From Flavobacterium erciyesense (GTDB lineage Bacteria; Bacteroidota; Bacteroidia; Flavobacteriales; Flavobacteriaceae): a DNA stretch of 64,000 nt. How positions within the stretch are numbered: the stretch's first letter is position 1; every line of letters starts with the position of its first letter. The stretch lies in assembly GCF_018069925.1 (NCBI RefSeq), contig NZ_JAGPXB010000010.1:1-64000 (forward strand), in the 5' to 3' direction. Below, piece by piece: positions 52,560 through 63,375 of the stretch. Made by a program: the position numbers and the translations under genes. The notes under the pieces were generated by a model, which made no database searches, was not told where the DNA came from, and saw only the letters and a program-made list of their open reading frames with translations.

Positions 52560-54407
52560 ATGTGTGGAATCGTTGGATATATTGGATACAGAGAAGCGTA
52601 TCCTATTGTAATTAAAGGATTAAAAAGGCTGGAATATAGAGGTTATGATAGTGCAGGAGTAATGCTGTACGACGGATCTAGTATACAAGTAACTAAAACC
52701 AAAGGTAAGGTTGTCGATCTTGAGGCTAAGGCATCTTCTGATATGGCAATTTCGGGATCTATTGGAGTTGGTCACACCCGTTGGGCTACTCACGGTGTTC
52801 CTAATGATGTCAATTCACATCCTCATTTATCAAATTCTGGAGATTTAGCTATTGTTCACAATGGTATCATTGAGAATTATGCGCCCCTAAAAGAAGAGCT
52901 TATAAAGAGAGGGTATATATTTCATTCAGATACTGATACTGAAGTGTTAGTAAATTTGATTGAAGAAGTACAGAAAAAAGATAAATTAAAACTAGGAAAA
53001 GCGGTTCAAGTAGCATTAAATCAAGTTGTTGGTGCTTATGCTATTGCGGTATTTGATAAAAAAAATCCTAATGAAATAGTTGCGGCACGTTTAGGTAGTC
53101 CTTTAGCTATTGGTGTAGGTGAAGGTGAGTTTTTTATTGCATCTGATGCATCGCCATTCATCGAGTATACATCTAATGCTATTTACTTAGAAGACGGAGA
53201 AATGGCTAACATTAGGTTGCATAAACCAATGAAGGTTCGTAAAATTAAAGATGACTCTTTGGTAAATCCAACTATTCAAGAGCTACAAATGAATTTGGAG
53301 CAAATTGAAAAAGGAGGTTACGATCACTTCATGATGAAAGAAATTTATGAACAACCTAGTGTAATTAAGGATACTTATCGTGGTAGACTTCATGCACATG
53401 AAGGTTTGATTCAAATGGCTGGAATTGAAGATAATTTAGAGAAATTTTTAAATGCTGATCGTATTCTAATCGTTGCGTGTGGAACTTCTTGGCATGCTGG
53501 TTTGGTGGCTGAATATATTTTTGAAGAATTTGCCAGAATTCCTGTAGAGGTAGAATATGCTTCTGAATTCAGATATAGAAATCCAATCATTAGTAGTAAA
53601 GATATTGTTATAGCAATTTCACAATCAGGGGAAACTGCAGATACTATGGCTGCTATTAAGTTGGCTAAAGAACATGGTGCTTTCGTTTTTGGAGTTTGTA
53701 ATGTGGTAGGCTCTTCTATTTCTAGAGAAAGTCACGCAGGTGCCTATACGCATGCTGGTCCAGAAATTGGAGTAGCGTCTACAAAGGCATTTACAACGCA
53801 AATTACAGTTTTAACGATGATTGCCTTGCGTTTGGCTAAAGCAAAAGGAACTTTGTCAAATTCTGTATTTCATGCTTACCTTGAGGAATTAGAAATTATT
53901 CCAGAGAAAGTTAAAGAGGCTCTGGAGACAAATCAAGTAGCACAAGAAATCGCAGCTGTATTTAAAGATGCTTCAAATTGCTTGTACTTAGGTCGTGGAT
54001 ATAATTTCCCAGTTGCCTTAGAGGGTGCGTTAAAGTTAAAGGAGATATCATACATTCACGCTGAAGGTTATCCTGCTGCCGAAATGAAGCATGGTCCAAT
54101 TGCGTTAATTGATGAGCATATGCCTGTTGTTGTAATTGCTCCTAAGCAAGGTCACTATGATAAGATTGTTAGTAATATTCAAGAAATTAAATCTCGTAGC
54201 GGAAAAATTATTGCTGTAGTAACTAAAGGAGATACGCAAGTTCGCGAGTTGGCTGATTACGTGATTGAGATTCCAGAAACCTCAGATGCGCTTTCGCCAC
54301 TAATTACTACAATTCCCTTACAGTTATTGTCTTACCATATAGCGGTAATGCGTGGTTGTAATGTTGATCAACCTCGTAACCTAGCAAAATCAGTTACAGT
54401 AGAATAA
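52560..54407 (+). CDS. glmS: Glutamine--fructose-6-phosphate aminotransferase (isomerising)
   Basis: GlmS makes glucosamine-6-phosphate for cell wall synthesis. The 615-residue protein has the N-terminal glutaminase domain with nucleophile Cys2 (CGIVGYIGYREAYP), HTRWATHG and the NHPH-like VNSHPHLS (residues about 77-100). It has two SIS sugar isomerase domains (about 290-430 and 460-600) with SQSGETADT and the C-terminal NLAKSVTVE. The 5' leader is only seven bases after DUF4270, so no glmS ribozyme can be present. A terminator follows. Confidence 0.97.
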   Translation: MCGIVGYIGYREAYPIVIKGLKRLEYRGYDSAGVMLYDGSSIQVTKTKGKVVDLEAKASSDMAISGSIGVGHTRWATHGVPNDVNSHPHLSNSGDLAIVHNGIIENYAPLKEELIKRGYIFHSDTDTEVLVNLIEEVQKKDKLKLGKAVQVALNQVVGAYAIAVFDKKNPNEIVAARLGSPLAIGVGEGEFFIASDASPFIEYTSNAIYLEDGEMANIRLHKPMKVRKIKDDSLVNPTIQELQMNLEQIEKGGYDHFMMKEIYEQPSVIKDTYRGRLHAHEGLIQMAGIEDNLEKFLNADRILIVACGTSWHAGLVAEYIFEEFARIPVEVEYASEFRYRNPIISSKDIVIAISQSGETADTMAAIKLAKEHGAFVFGVCNVVGSSISRESHAGAYTHAGPEIGVASTKAFTTQITVLTMIALRLAKAKGTLSNSVFHAYLEELEIIPEKVKEALETNQVAQEIAAVFKDASNCLYLGRGYNFPVALEGALKLKEISYIHAEGYPAAEMKHGPIALIDEHMPVVVIAPKQGHYDKIVSNIQEIKSRSGKIIAVVTKGDTQVRELADYVIEIPETSDALSPLITTIPLQLLSYHIAVMRGCNVDQPRNLAKSVTVE

Positions 54408-54427
54408 GTTAAAATATTTTTTTATAA

Positions 54428-54463
54428 TAGCCCTGAAAGTTCAACTTTCGGGGCTTTTTTTTT
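54428..54463 (+). terminator. Terminator after glmS
   Basis: AGCCCTGAAAGTT and AACTTTCGGGGCT form a near-perfect stem (one G-T pair) followed by eight T residues. Confidence 0.88.
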
Positions 54464-54745
54464 GCTTTAGAAATGTGAAAAATAGTATAAATTTTAGTGT
54501 TTTTTGCACTTTTGTCAAATATCTAAAATTTAATAAAAATTTTGAGATTAATGTATTTTTTGTATGCATGCATAATGAAATTATATTTATTTGTCTTAAA
54601 AATTAACATTAAATAATCTTTTGCAAATAGCAATTAAGCGTAAGTGGTGTATTATAAATGCTGATTCCGAATTTTTTCTACTACTTTTTTATTAATATCA
54701 AAAATATTTGTACTTTGGCCTCATAAACCAACAAATTATAGCCCA
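54464..54745. other. AT-rich intergenic region with the receptor promoter
   Basis: The 282 bases between the glmS terminator and the TonB receptor start are very AT-rich and contain no gene I can support. TATTTGTACTTTGG at about 54706-54718 looks like a variant -7 element (TA-n-TTTG), 30 bases before the ATG. The palindrome TGCATGCA (54573-54580) stands out but has no partner site. Confidence 0.4.
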
Positions 54746-57556
54746 ATGAGAGTGTATTTACTTTTTTTGACATTGTTTTTTTGTAGCCTTACGTTTGCGC
54801 AAAATTCAATTTCAGGTGTTGTTACAGACAGTAACAACCAGCCTATTCCTGGAGCCAATATCAAACTTCTAGGAGATGCTGCCAGCACAACGACAGACGT
54901 TGACGGTGCTTTTACTTTAAAATCAAATAAAAAACCACCGTTTGTAATTGAAATTACAAGTATTGGTTTTGCATCTCAAAAGGTTTCTGTTGCTTCATCA
55001 ACTCAAAAAATTGTTGTTAAATTATTAGATGAAGAGAATAAACTAGATGAAATCGTGGTATCTGCGTCAAGAACTCCAGAGCGTGTGCTTGAGTCGCCAG
55101 TAACCATTGAAAGAATGGGTACTGCTGAAATTAAAAAAACAGCTTCACCATCTTTTTATGACGGATTAGAAAACATGAAAGAAGTTCAAATGAATACTTC
55201 TAGTATGTCATTCAAGTCGATCAATACTCGTGGATTTGCTTCTGTAGCCAATACTCGTTTTATGCAATTAGTAGACGGTATGGATAACTCCTCTCCGTTA
55301 TTAAACTTTGTGTTAGGAAACCTAATAGGGGTTTCGGAAATTGATGTTCAGTCAGTTGAATTATTACCAGGAGCTTCTTCGGCTTTGTATGGTGCGAATG
55401 CATTTAACGGAATTTTGTTCATGACTAGTAAAAGTCCATTTACAAGCGAAGGTATTAGAGCATATGCTAAATTTGGTCAAACTACTCAAAAAGCAGCCGG
55501 TACAAATGACTACGTAGATTATGGAGTGCGTATGGCAAAAGCTTTCAATAAATATGTAGCAGGTAAAGCAAACTTTGCTTACATGAAAGGTACGGAATGG
55601 CATGCAGTAAATTATGATGATAAAACTAGAATGGGAGTTGATAGAAATTCAATTGACTATGATGGTATCAATGTTTACGGTGACGAAGTTGCTACTAACA
55701 TTAAAAATGTTGGACAAGCTCTTGCGGCTCAAAACATAATTCCAGCATCTGCGGTAAATTTATTACCAAACAGAAATGTAAGTAGAACTGGTTATAATGA
55801 AGTTGATTTGACAGATAATAAAGTGTCAAATACAAAAATTGATTTATCGTTACATGTACGTCCTTTTGGTGACGAAAGACTAGAGGTTATTGTTCAAAGT
55901 AAATTTGGTTTTGGTAACACGGTGTACCAAGGTGCTAACAGATATTACTTGAATAACTTTTTTATGCAGCAACATAAAATTGAATTCAAGGGTAAAAACT
56001 TTTTCTTAAGAGGTTATACTACTACTGAGGATGGTGGTAATTCATATGATATGTTGTTTACAGGTATCAACGTAAACAGAAAGTGGAAAAGTGATGCAAC
56101 ATGGTTTGGTCAATATGCCGGTGCTTACGTACAGTCAACTTTAGGAGGTTTCACTCCAGAGCAAGCGCATGCAAGAGCAAGAGCTTCAGCTGATTCAGGA
56201 AGATTTTTACCAGGAACTCCAGAGTTTAAAAATGCTTTTGCTCAAGTTACCAACGAAGCAAGTGTTTTATCTGGTTCAAAATTGGTTGATAATTCTAAAA
56301 TTTATCACTCAGATGTAAATTACAATTTCAAAGACATTATTAAAGTAGCAGAGATTCAAGTTGGAGGTTCTTTTAGACAATATGAATTGAATTCTTTTGG
56401 TCGTATTTACACAGATGCTAATGGACCAATTCGTTATGACGAGTACGGAATGTATACTCAAGTGATGAAAAAATTTATTGACGATCGATTGAAATTTACT
56501 GGGTCGCTTCGTTATGATAAAGCACAAAATTTTGATGGGAATTATTCTCCAAGAGTGTCTTTGGTTTATTCTGCTGGGGAAAACAAAAATCATAATTTCA
56601 GAGGTTCATTCCAAACAGGTTTTAGAAATCCATCTACTCAAGATCAATACATTGGTTTCAATGTTGGTAGTGCTATCTTGCTTGGGTCAGCTCCAGATAA
56701 CTTAACTCGTTTTACAGAGACTTTACCAGTTAATGGTACTGTTGGTCAGGCTAACAATAATGGAAACGCTACAGTTACTATTGATGGAAGAAGAGCTTAT
56801 GAGAATTCATATCTTGCTTCGTCTGTATTAGCATTTTCTGCTGCTGGAAACCCAGCTTTACTTAAAAAAACAAATGCTGGTCTTGTTAAACCAGAAGAAG
56901 TGAAAGCTTTTGAATTAGGATATCGTTCTTTTATCAATAAAACTTCTATTGATATTAATGGGTATTACAATATATACAACAACTTCATTGGAAACTTAAA
57001 TGTGATTACTCCATTGTATGGTTTAGCACTAGATGGTGGTGGATTAACTAATCCTGAAGGTCCAAAAGCGATACAAGCTTTACAAAGTGGTAATACAAGA
57101 ACTTTTCAGTTATACACTAATACTCCAATTGAAATCGAGTCAATTGGTTTCGGAATTGGATTGTCTAGAAAAGTATACAAAGAATTTGAGATTGGAGCCA
57201 ATTATAACTATGCTGAATTCAGTTTTGATCAATCAAAAGATCCAAGTTTTGAAGCTGGTTTCAATACTCCAAAACATAGAGTAAAGGCATCTATTGGAAA
57301 TGAGAAATTATTTAAAAATTTTGGATTTAACGTAAGCGGAAGATGGAATAGTGAGTACTTATGGCAATCTTCTTTTGCTGATGGAGTTATCGCTTCAGCA
57401 ACAGTTATCGATGCGCAATTGAATTATAATTTCCCATCTTTAAAATCAACATTCAAACTTGGAGCTTCAAATATTGGTGGTAAAGAATATGGTCAGGTTT
57501 TAGGAGCTGGTTTAATTGGTCAGCAGTATTTTGCATCTTGGACAATCAACCCATAA
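54746..57556 (+). CDS. TonB-dependent receptor with an N-terminal CarboxypepD_reg-like domain
   Basis: This 936-residue outer-membrane protein has a signal peptide (about 1-18). A carboxypeptidase-regulatory-like beta domain lies at about 20-100 (SISGVVTDSNNQPIPGANI, DVDGAFTLKS, PFVIEITSIGF). The plug follows, beginning DEIVVSASRTPERVLESPV with VELLPGASSALYGANAFNG, and then a long barrel. The carboxypeptidase-like domain is typical of Bacteroidetes receptors including SusC-type, but there is no SusD partner: the next gene (28 bases on) is an SGNH lipoprotein. The substrate is unknown. Its end, QYFASWTINP, lacks the usual terminal aromatic residue. Confidence 0.92.
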   Translation: MRVYLLFLTLFFCSLTFAQNSISGVVTDSNNQPIPGANIKLLGDAASTTTDVDGAFTLKSNKKPPFVIEITSIGFASQKVSVASSTQKIVVKLLDEENKLDEIVVSASRTPERVLESPVTIERMGTAEIKKTASPSFYDGLENMKEVQMNTSSMSFKSINTRGFASVANTRFMQLVDGMDNSSPLLNFVLGNLIGVSEIDVQSVELLPGASSALYGANAFNGILFMTSKSPFTSEGIRAYAKFGQTTQKAAGTNDYVDYGVRMAKAFNKYVAGKANFAYMKGTEWHAVNYDDKTRMGVDRNSIDYDGINVYGDEVATNIKNVGQALAAQNIIPASAVNLLPNRNVSRTGYNEVDLTDNKVSNTKIDLSLHVRPFGDERLEVIVQSKFGFGNTVYQGANRYYLNNFFMQQHKIEFKGKNFFLRGYTTTEDGGNSYDMLFTGINVNRKWKSDATWFGQYAGAYVQSTLGGFTPEQAHARARASADSGRFLPGTPEFKNAFAQVTNEASVLSGSKLVDNSKIYHSDVNYNFKDIIKVAEIQVGGSFRQYELNSFGRIYTDANGPIRYDEYGMYTQVMKKFIDDRLKFTGSLRYDKAQNFDGNYSPRVSLVYSAGENKNHNFRGSFQTGFRNPSTQDQYIGFNVGSAILLGSAPDNLTRFTETLPVNGTVGQANNNGNATVTIDGRRAYENSYLASSVLAFSAAGNPALLKKTNAGLVKPEEVKAFELGYRSFINKTSIDINGYYNIYNNFIGNLNVITPLYGLALDGGGLTNPEGPKAIQALQSGNTRTFQLYTNTPIEIESIGFGIGLSRKVYKEFEIGANYNYAEFSFDQSKDPSFEAGFNTPKHRVKASIGNEKLFKNFGFNVSGRWNSEYLWQSSFADGVIASATVIDAQLNYNFPSLKSTFKLGASNIGGKEYGQVLGAGLIGQQYFASWTINP

Positions 57557-57584
57557 GCAATCATTCATAATAAAATAAATTACA

Positions 57585-59063
57585 ATGATAAAAAATTTCA
57601 AATGGCTATTATTTGCTTCGTTAGCATTTGTAGCGTGTAATAACGAAGAGGAAGTAGTGGTAGATGCTAACTCATCTGATGGAAAACCTTTAACAGCAGG
57701 TTCTGCGGTGGTGACTAAGTATGTTGCACTAGGGGATTCTTATGCGGCTGGTTTTAGTGATAATGCTCTTTTTAAAACAGCGCAAGAAGGTTCTTATGCA
57801 AACATTATTGCACAACAGTTTGCTTTAGCAGGAGGAGGTGAGTTCAAAACTCCCTTTATGAACGATAATACAGGAGGACTTTTGTTAAATGGTAATGTGA
57901 TTCTTGGAACCAGATTGTTTTTTAATGGTGCGGCACCAGTTTCGGTTCCTGGAAGGCCTACAACAGAAGTAACGACTAAATTGACTGGGCCTTTCAATAA
58001 TATGGGTGTTCCAGGTGCAAAGAGTTATCATTTGGTAGCTCCAAATTATGGTAATGTAGCCGGTGTGGCTACTGGAGCTGCTAATCCGTATTTTGCACGA
58101 TTTGCTTCAACAGCTGCAACAACTGTTGTTGCTGACGCTGTAGCTCAAGCGCCAACCTTCTTCTCTTTATGGATTGGTGGTAATGATGTTTTGGGTTATG
58201 CAACTTCTGGAGGTTCAGGAAGAAACCAAACAGGTAATTTAAATCCTGCTACCTATGCTAGTAATGATATTACAGATCCAAATGTTTTTGCAAGTGCGTT
58301 TAATGGAATTGTAAATGCTATGACTGCTAATGGAGCTAAAGGTGTTGTGGCTAATTTGCCTTATGTAACGGCTTTGCCATATTTTACAACAGTACCTTTT
58401 AATCCAGTAAATTTAACAGCAACTGCAGCTGCACAGTTAAATACTGGATATGCAGCTTACAATGCAGGTTTACAATCAATGGTAAATGCTAATTTATTGA
58501 CTGCTGCTGAAGCTACAAGAAGAACAATCAATTTTAAAGCTGGTGCCAATGCAGTAGTTATTGTAGATAGTTATTTAACTGACAGAACTTCTTTCAGTAT
58601 TCCATCTTTCAGACATGCAACAGCTGATGATTTGATTGTTTTGCCAGCAAGTAGTTTTATTGGTACATTGGTAGGAGGGAATGCTGCTGCTGTTAACGGA
58701 GTTTCTGTACCTCTTGCTGATAACTGGGTTTTGTCAAAAGAAGAAATTGCTGAAGTAAAAGTAGCTACTGATGCCTACAATGCAACAATTCAATCAGTTG
58801 CAACTGCAAAAGGTTTAGCTTTCGTAGAATTGAAAGGTGTTACAGATAAATTAGCTAGTGGTGGTATTGTGTATAATGGTTTTAATACAACTTCTGCTTT
58901 TATTTTTGGAGGAATGTTCTCATTAGATGGAGTACACCCAAGTCCAAGAGGATATGCAATTATTGCTAATTTATTTACTGATGCTATAAATGTAAAATTT
59001 GGAGCTAACTTTAAAAACAAAAACGTAGGTACGTACCGCATTTTGTACCCTGCTTCGTTATAG
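57585..59063 (+). CDS. SGNH/GDSL-family hydrolase lipoprotein
   Basis: This 492-residue protein has a lipobox LAFVAC (Cys18) and an SGNH hydrolase fold: block I YVALGDSYAAGF (Ser52), block III WIGGNDVLG (Asn near 199), and block V LDGVHPSPRGY (Asp448, His451). The usual block II Gly lies near GVPGAKSYHL. It is large for the family, with Ala/Asn-rich inserts. It should act as a cell-surface or periplasmic esterase on an acylated substrate. It is in the same transcript as the TonB receptor before it, so it may process what the receptor takes up. A terminator follows. Confidence 0.92.
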   Translation: MIKNFKWLLFASLAFVACNNEEEVVVDANSSDGKPLTAGSAVVTKYVALGDSYAAGFSDNALFKTAQEGSYANIIAQQFALAGGGEFKTPFMNDNTGGLLLNGNVILGTRLFFNGAAPVSVPGRPTTEVTTKLTGPFNNMGVPGAKSYHLVAPNYGNVAGVATGAANPYFARFASTAATTVVADAVAQAPTFFSLWIGGNDVLGYATSGGSGRNQTGNLNPATYASNDITDPNVFASAFNGIVNAMTANGAKGVVANLPYVTALPYFTTVPFNPVNLTATAAAQLNTGYAAYNAGLQSMVNANLLTAAEATRRTINFKAGANAVVIVDSYLTDRTSFSIPSFRHATADDLIVLPASSFIGTLVGGNAAAVNGVSVPLADNWVLSKEEIAEVKVATDAYNATIQSVATAKGLAFVELKGVTDKLASGGIVYNGFNTTSAFIFGGMFSLDGVHPSPRGYAIIANLFTDAINVKFGANFKNKNVGTYRILYPASL

Positions 59064-59092
59064 CTTAAAAATAAAATTTAGTTAATTAGGAA

Positions 59093-59125
59093 GGCCATCT
59101 GCAGTTTTGCAGGTGGTTTTTTTTT
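59093..59125 (+). terminator. Terminator after the SGNH lipoprotein gene
   Basis: CCATCTGCA and TGCAGGTGG pair (one G-T) around a short loop, followed by nine T residues. Confidence 0.82.
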
Positions 59126-59205
59126 GAGGATTATGCGATGCTTTGATGGTTTTTGACTCATTTCTAGCATATCTATTAAAATACTCCAATTTTTATAAAA
59201 AATAA

Positions 59206-59235
59206 TTGATTTTATATTTTAAAAAATTATCTTTG
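59206..59235 (+). promoter_or_regulatory. Promoter of atpD-atpC
   Basis: TTG (59206-59208), 19 bases, then TATCTTTG (59228-59235) is a full match to the Bacteroidetes promoter consensus. It leaves a leader of about 80 bases before the atpD start. Confidence 0.8.
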
Positions 59236-59316
59236 CACACTGAAAAAAGTATTTAATCAATGTGTATTGGTTAGACTTCTTTCACAAACCTAAATAGCTA
59301 TTTAATAAATACATAA

Positions 59317-60831
<1,515 letters not shown>

Positions 60832-60902
60832 AACGAGTTTACAGTTGATAGTAACAGTTAGTAGTAACTGAAACTGAAAACTGAGACTGAAAACTTAAAA
60901 AT

Positions 60903-61184
60903 ATGATTTTAGAAATAGTATCACCAGAGGCTAAATTGTTTTCAGGAGAAGTAACTTCGGTTACTTTGCCAGGAGTAGATGGAAGTTTTCAAATCTTAAA
61001 TAATCACGCTCCAATTGTTTCAATTCTTGAGAAAGGTGTGATTAAAATTGCAGCGGCAAACCTTACTTTAACAAAGGATGTTGCTAATAAGTTTACAAAA
61101 CTGGATGCTCAAAACTATACTTTAGAGATTCATTCTGGGACTGTTGAAATGAAAGACAATAAAGTAATTGTTTTAGTTGATTAA
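60903..61184 (+). CDS. atpC: ATP synthase F1 epsilon subunit (short form)
   Basis: This 93-residue protein has the epsilon N-terminal beta-sandwich: MILEIVSPEAKLFSGEVTSV, then TLPGVDGSFQILNNHAPIVS. It stops at IVLVD and so lacks the C-terminal two-helix hairpin that inhibits ATP hydrolysis in longer epsilon subunits. It follows atpD by 71 bases that include ACTGAAAACTGA-type repeat words. A strong terminator follows. Confidence 0.95.
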   Translation: MILEIVSPEAKLFSGEVTSVTLPGVDGSFQILNNHAPIVSILEKGVIKIAAANLTLTKDVANKFTKLDAQNYTLEIHSGTVEMKDNKVIVLVD

Positions 61185-61202
61185 GTTCCTATTATAAATA
61201 TC

Positions 61203-61236
61203 AAAAAAAGCCTAACTCATCGTTAGGCTTTTTTTA
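61203..61236. terminator. Bidirectional terminator between atpC and the GNAT gene
   Basis: AAAAAGCCTAAC and GTTAGGCTTTTT form a twelve-pair stem with a short loop and T/A runs on either side. It overlaps the last bases of the GNAT coding region. Confidence 0.88.
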
Positions 61237-61776
61237 TTTCCAGTTCCATTGTATGATGTTCCATTCGAGGTCGTGTTCAAGGTAAGTAGCAATAATTTTG
61301 AAACCTATTGCTTGATGTGCTTGCAGCGAACGTTGGTTTAGTGTTGCTACTTCGGTAATCAGTACATCAAATTCACCATGAAGTTGTTCTCTATAAAAGA
61401 GGTACAATGCTCTAAACACACCTTGCTTCCGATAGTCTTTTGAAATGCAAATTTGCCCCATTACAACGTATTTCGCTTCGCGAGCCACAAGTTGTTCTAT
61501 TCTGGTAAATAGTGGCTGTAAAGCAGGTATTTCGGCTTTAAAACTAGGTAGCATGACTAATGCAAATCCAATTACTTTTGTATGATCTTTGGCAATGATG
61601 TGCTTACAAGCATTATTCATTTTTTCAAGGAGACATACAGTATGTTGTACAGTCACAAAACCTTCCTTAGTTTTTTCTTCAGTAGAGAATTGTGAGCTAC
61701 TATTTTGCAATTGTAATTCCCGTATTTGTTCTAGTTCCTCGAGTAAATTGGCCCTGCAATAAAGTATCGTATTCAT
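61234..61776 (-). CDS. GNAT family N-acetyltransferase
   Basis: This 180-residue cytosolic protein has a GNAT fold with motif A VMGQICISKDYRKQGVFRAL, where RKQGVF corresponds to the Q/RxxGxG/A acetyl-CoA loop, and NQRSLQAHQAIGF as motif B. It has no neighbours in the same transcript with clear metabolic links. The substrate is unknown. Confidence 0.88.
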   Translation of the reverse strand: MNTILYCRANLLEELEQIRELQLQNSSSQFSTEEKTKEGFVTVQHTVCLLEKMNNACKHIIAKDHTKVIGFALVMLPSFKAEIPALQPLFTRIEQLVAREAKYVVMGQICISKDYRKQGVFRALYLFYREQLHGEFDVLITEVATLNQRSLQAHQAIGFKIIATYLEHDLEWNIIQWNWK

Positions 61777-61818
61777 AGTGTATTCGATAATGATGGTTTT
61801 ATTCTAGAGGAGTTTTAA

Positions 61819-63375
61819 TTATTCTGCTCCATCAGTTTTGGCGCGTTGCACGGTTAGATTTCCAACTTTTTGTCCTAACTCCATTCCTTTTTCGCAATCG
61901 CTGCGGTAATGTATACAACCTAACATCCTTGATTCAGATGCTTCTTTGGCCATAGCTTCAAAACTGGTTTTTTTACTCGGAATTAAATGAGATAATACGG
62001 TGCTTGCCGCTGCGCTAAATGTGGAATGGCCAGAAACGTAAGCTGGAAAATTGGGAACTCCAGTATTTGTTTTAATAGAAGGATCTATTTGTGTTGGCCT
62101 CGGGTTATAATAGGCATACTTGGCATCCCAACAGCTTATTGCTGCGTCCATCATGGCGATATTTAGTAAGGCCATGTTTCTAGCCCAACGAACTTCGCTA
62201 TAATTCAATTTAACAAAAGATTCTGCTGCAATTGCGTTCCAATGTCCTGGCGGAGTATAAGTGCCAATTCCATCTGCCCAAAATGTAACAATTTCCATAT
62301 TTCTTCTGGTTTGATTTTGACTTATTGATTTGATTTCTGCTAATTCTTTTTTGAAAAGATCTGATTTAGTTGATGGTGGTGGCACTGGTCTATTTGCAAT
62401 CACCATTTCGGGTGTCATAATAAATGATTTAACTTTCCCAAAAAAGGGTAGCATTGGCGGACGAGCTGGCAATTCAAGAGATTTCCAAGGTGTTTCGCCT
62501 TTTGCAATTGTTTCATTTTCTAGTTGTGCCCATTGCGCTGGAGTTCCTATCGCGGCTCCTGCGCCATCAGAACTGGCTCTTGCAATAAACTTCGCTGCTA
62601 TTTTTTTTCCTAAAGTTATTCCTGCATCAACATCACTTCGCACGTTTGCGCCTGCAATAATGCGATATAATTGGTGTTCAGCTGCTTTTTCTTGAATAAA
62701 TGCAATTTCTGTTGGGAATAATAATTTGAGTAATTCTACTGTTACACCGCAGATTGCACCGTCTTCAGAGGGATAGGAGGGTAATGTACTTTTAGGAACT
62801 AATACTTGCAATGCGTTGTCTTGCGTAAAGGGAGCAATTCTGCTAAACTGCTTTTTATAAAACCATGTTGCAACCAAAGCATCATGTTGTGCAGCGCTTA
62901 CATATGCATAGGCCCTCGCTGCATACGGTGGGCTCGAAAAAGGAAACTCAGGATTAGCAAAAGGATTTGCTGCTGATGGAGTTGGGTAGGTTCCGTCAGG
63001 ATTTTGGTAGGGCGGTCGGTTGTGTTTGGCCACGAGTGCGCGCATAATTTCATTCCAGCGTAATACGCCACCTACGCTCCAATAGCGAATGATTCTTTGT
63101 TGCTCAGCAGTAATATTAGCTTGGAAACTTTTTATTTCATTTATTTCTCTTGTAAATGCTGGGCTGTTACTGGCTATTGGAGCATCTAGCGAATATTCAT
63201 TAGGGCTAGTTAATAAAAATGTTTTCCAAGCTCCTGCTTCTTCATCTTGTGATATCGGATTTAAAGCTTGAAATTCATTATTTCTCTCTTCTAGATCCTC
63301 ATTGCATGAAGTGAAAATTATCGAAGAAATTACTGCTAAAAGATATATTGAGGTTTTTTTGAATGTACTTTTCAT
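61819..63375 (-). CDS. PAP2/vanadium-haloperoxidase-like lipoprotein
   Basis: This 518-residue protein has a lipobox IIFTSC (Cys24). The C-terminal half (about 370-510) has the vanadate/phosphate-binding motifs of the PAP2/vanadium haloperoxidase superfamily: YAYYNPRPTQID (Arg-Pro), SGHSTFSAAAS, and SRMLGCIHYRSDCEKG (Arg and His). Flavobacterial homologues are annotated either as haloperoxidases or as phosphatases, and sequence alone cannot choose. Its start overlaps the end of the barrel gene by four bases (ATGA). It is a lipoprotein, so likely periplasmic or at the outer membrane. Confidence 0.88.
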   Translation of the reverse strand: MKSTFKKTSIYLLAVISSIIFTSCNEDLEERNNEFQALNPISQDEEAGAWKTFLLTSPNEYSLDAPIASNSPAFTREINEIKSFQANITAEQQRIIRYWSVGGVLRWNEIMRALVAKHNRPPYQNPDGTYPTPSAANPFANPEFPFSSPPYAARAYAYVSAAQHDALVATWFYKKQFSRIAPFTQDNALQVLVPKSTLPSYPSEDGAICGVTVELLKLLFPTEIAFIQEKAAEHQLYRIIAGANVRSDVDAGITLGKKIAAKFIARASSDGAGAAIGTPAQWAQLENETIAKGETPWKSLELPARPPMLPFFGKVKSFIMTPEMVIANRPVPPPSTKSDLFKKELAEIKSISQNQTRRNMEIVTFWADGIGTYTPPGHWNAIAAESFVKLNYSEVRWARNMALLNIAMMDAAISCWDAKYAYYNPRPTQIDPSIKTNTGVPNFPAYVSGHSTFSAAASTVLSHLIPSKKTSFEAMAKEASESRMLGCIHYRSDCEKGMELGQKVGNLTVQRAKTDGAE

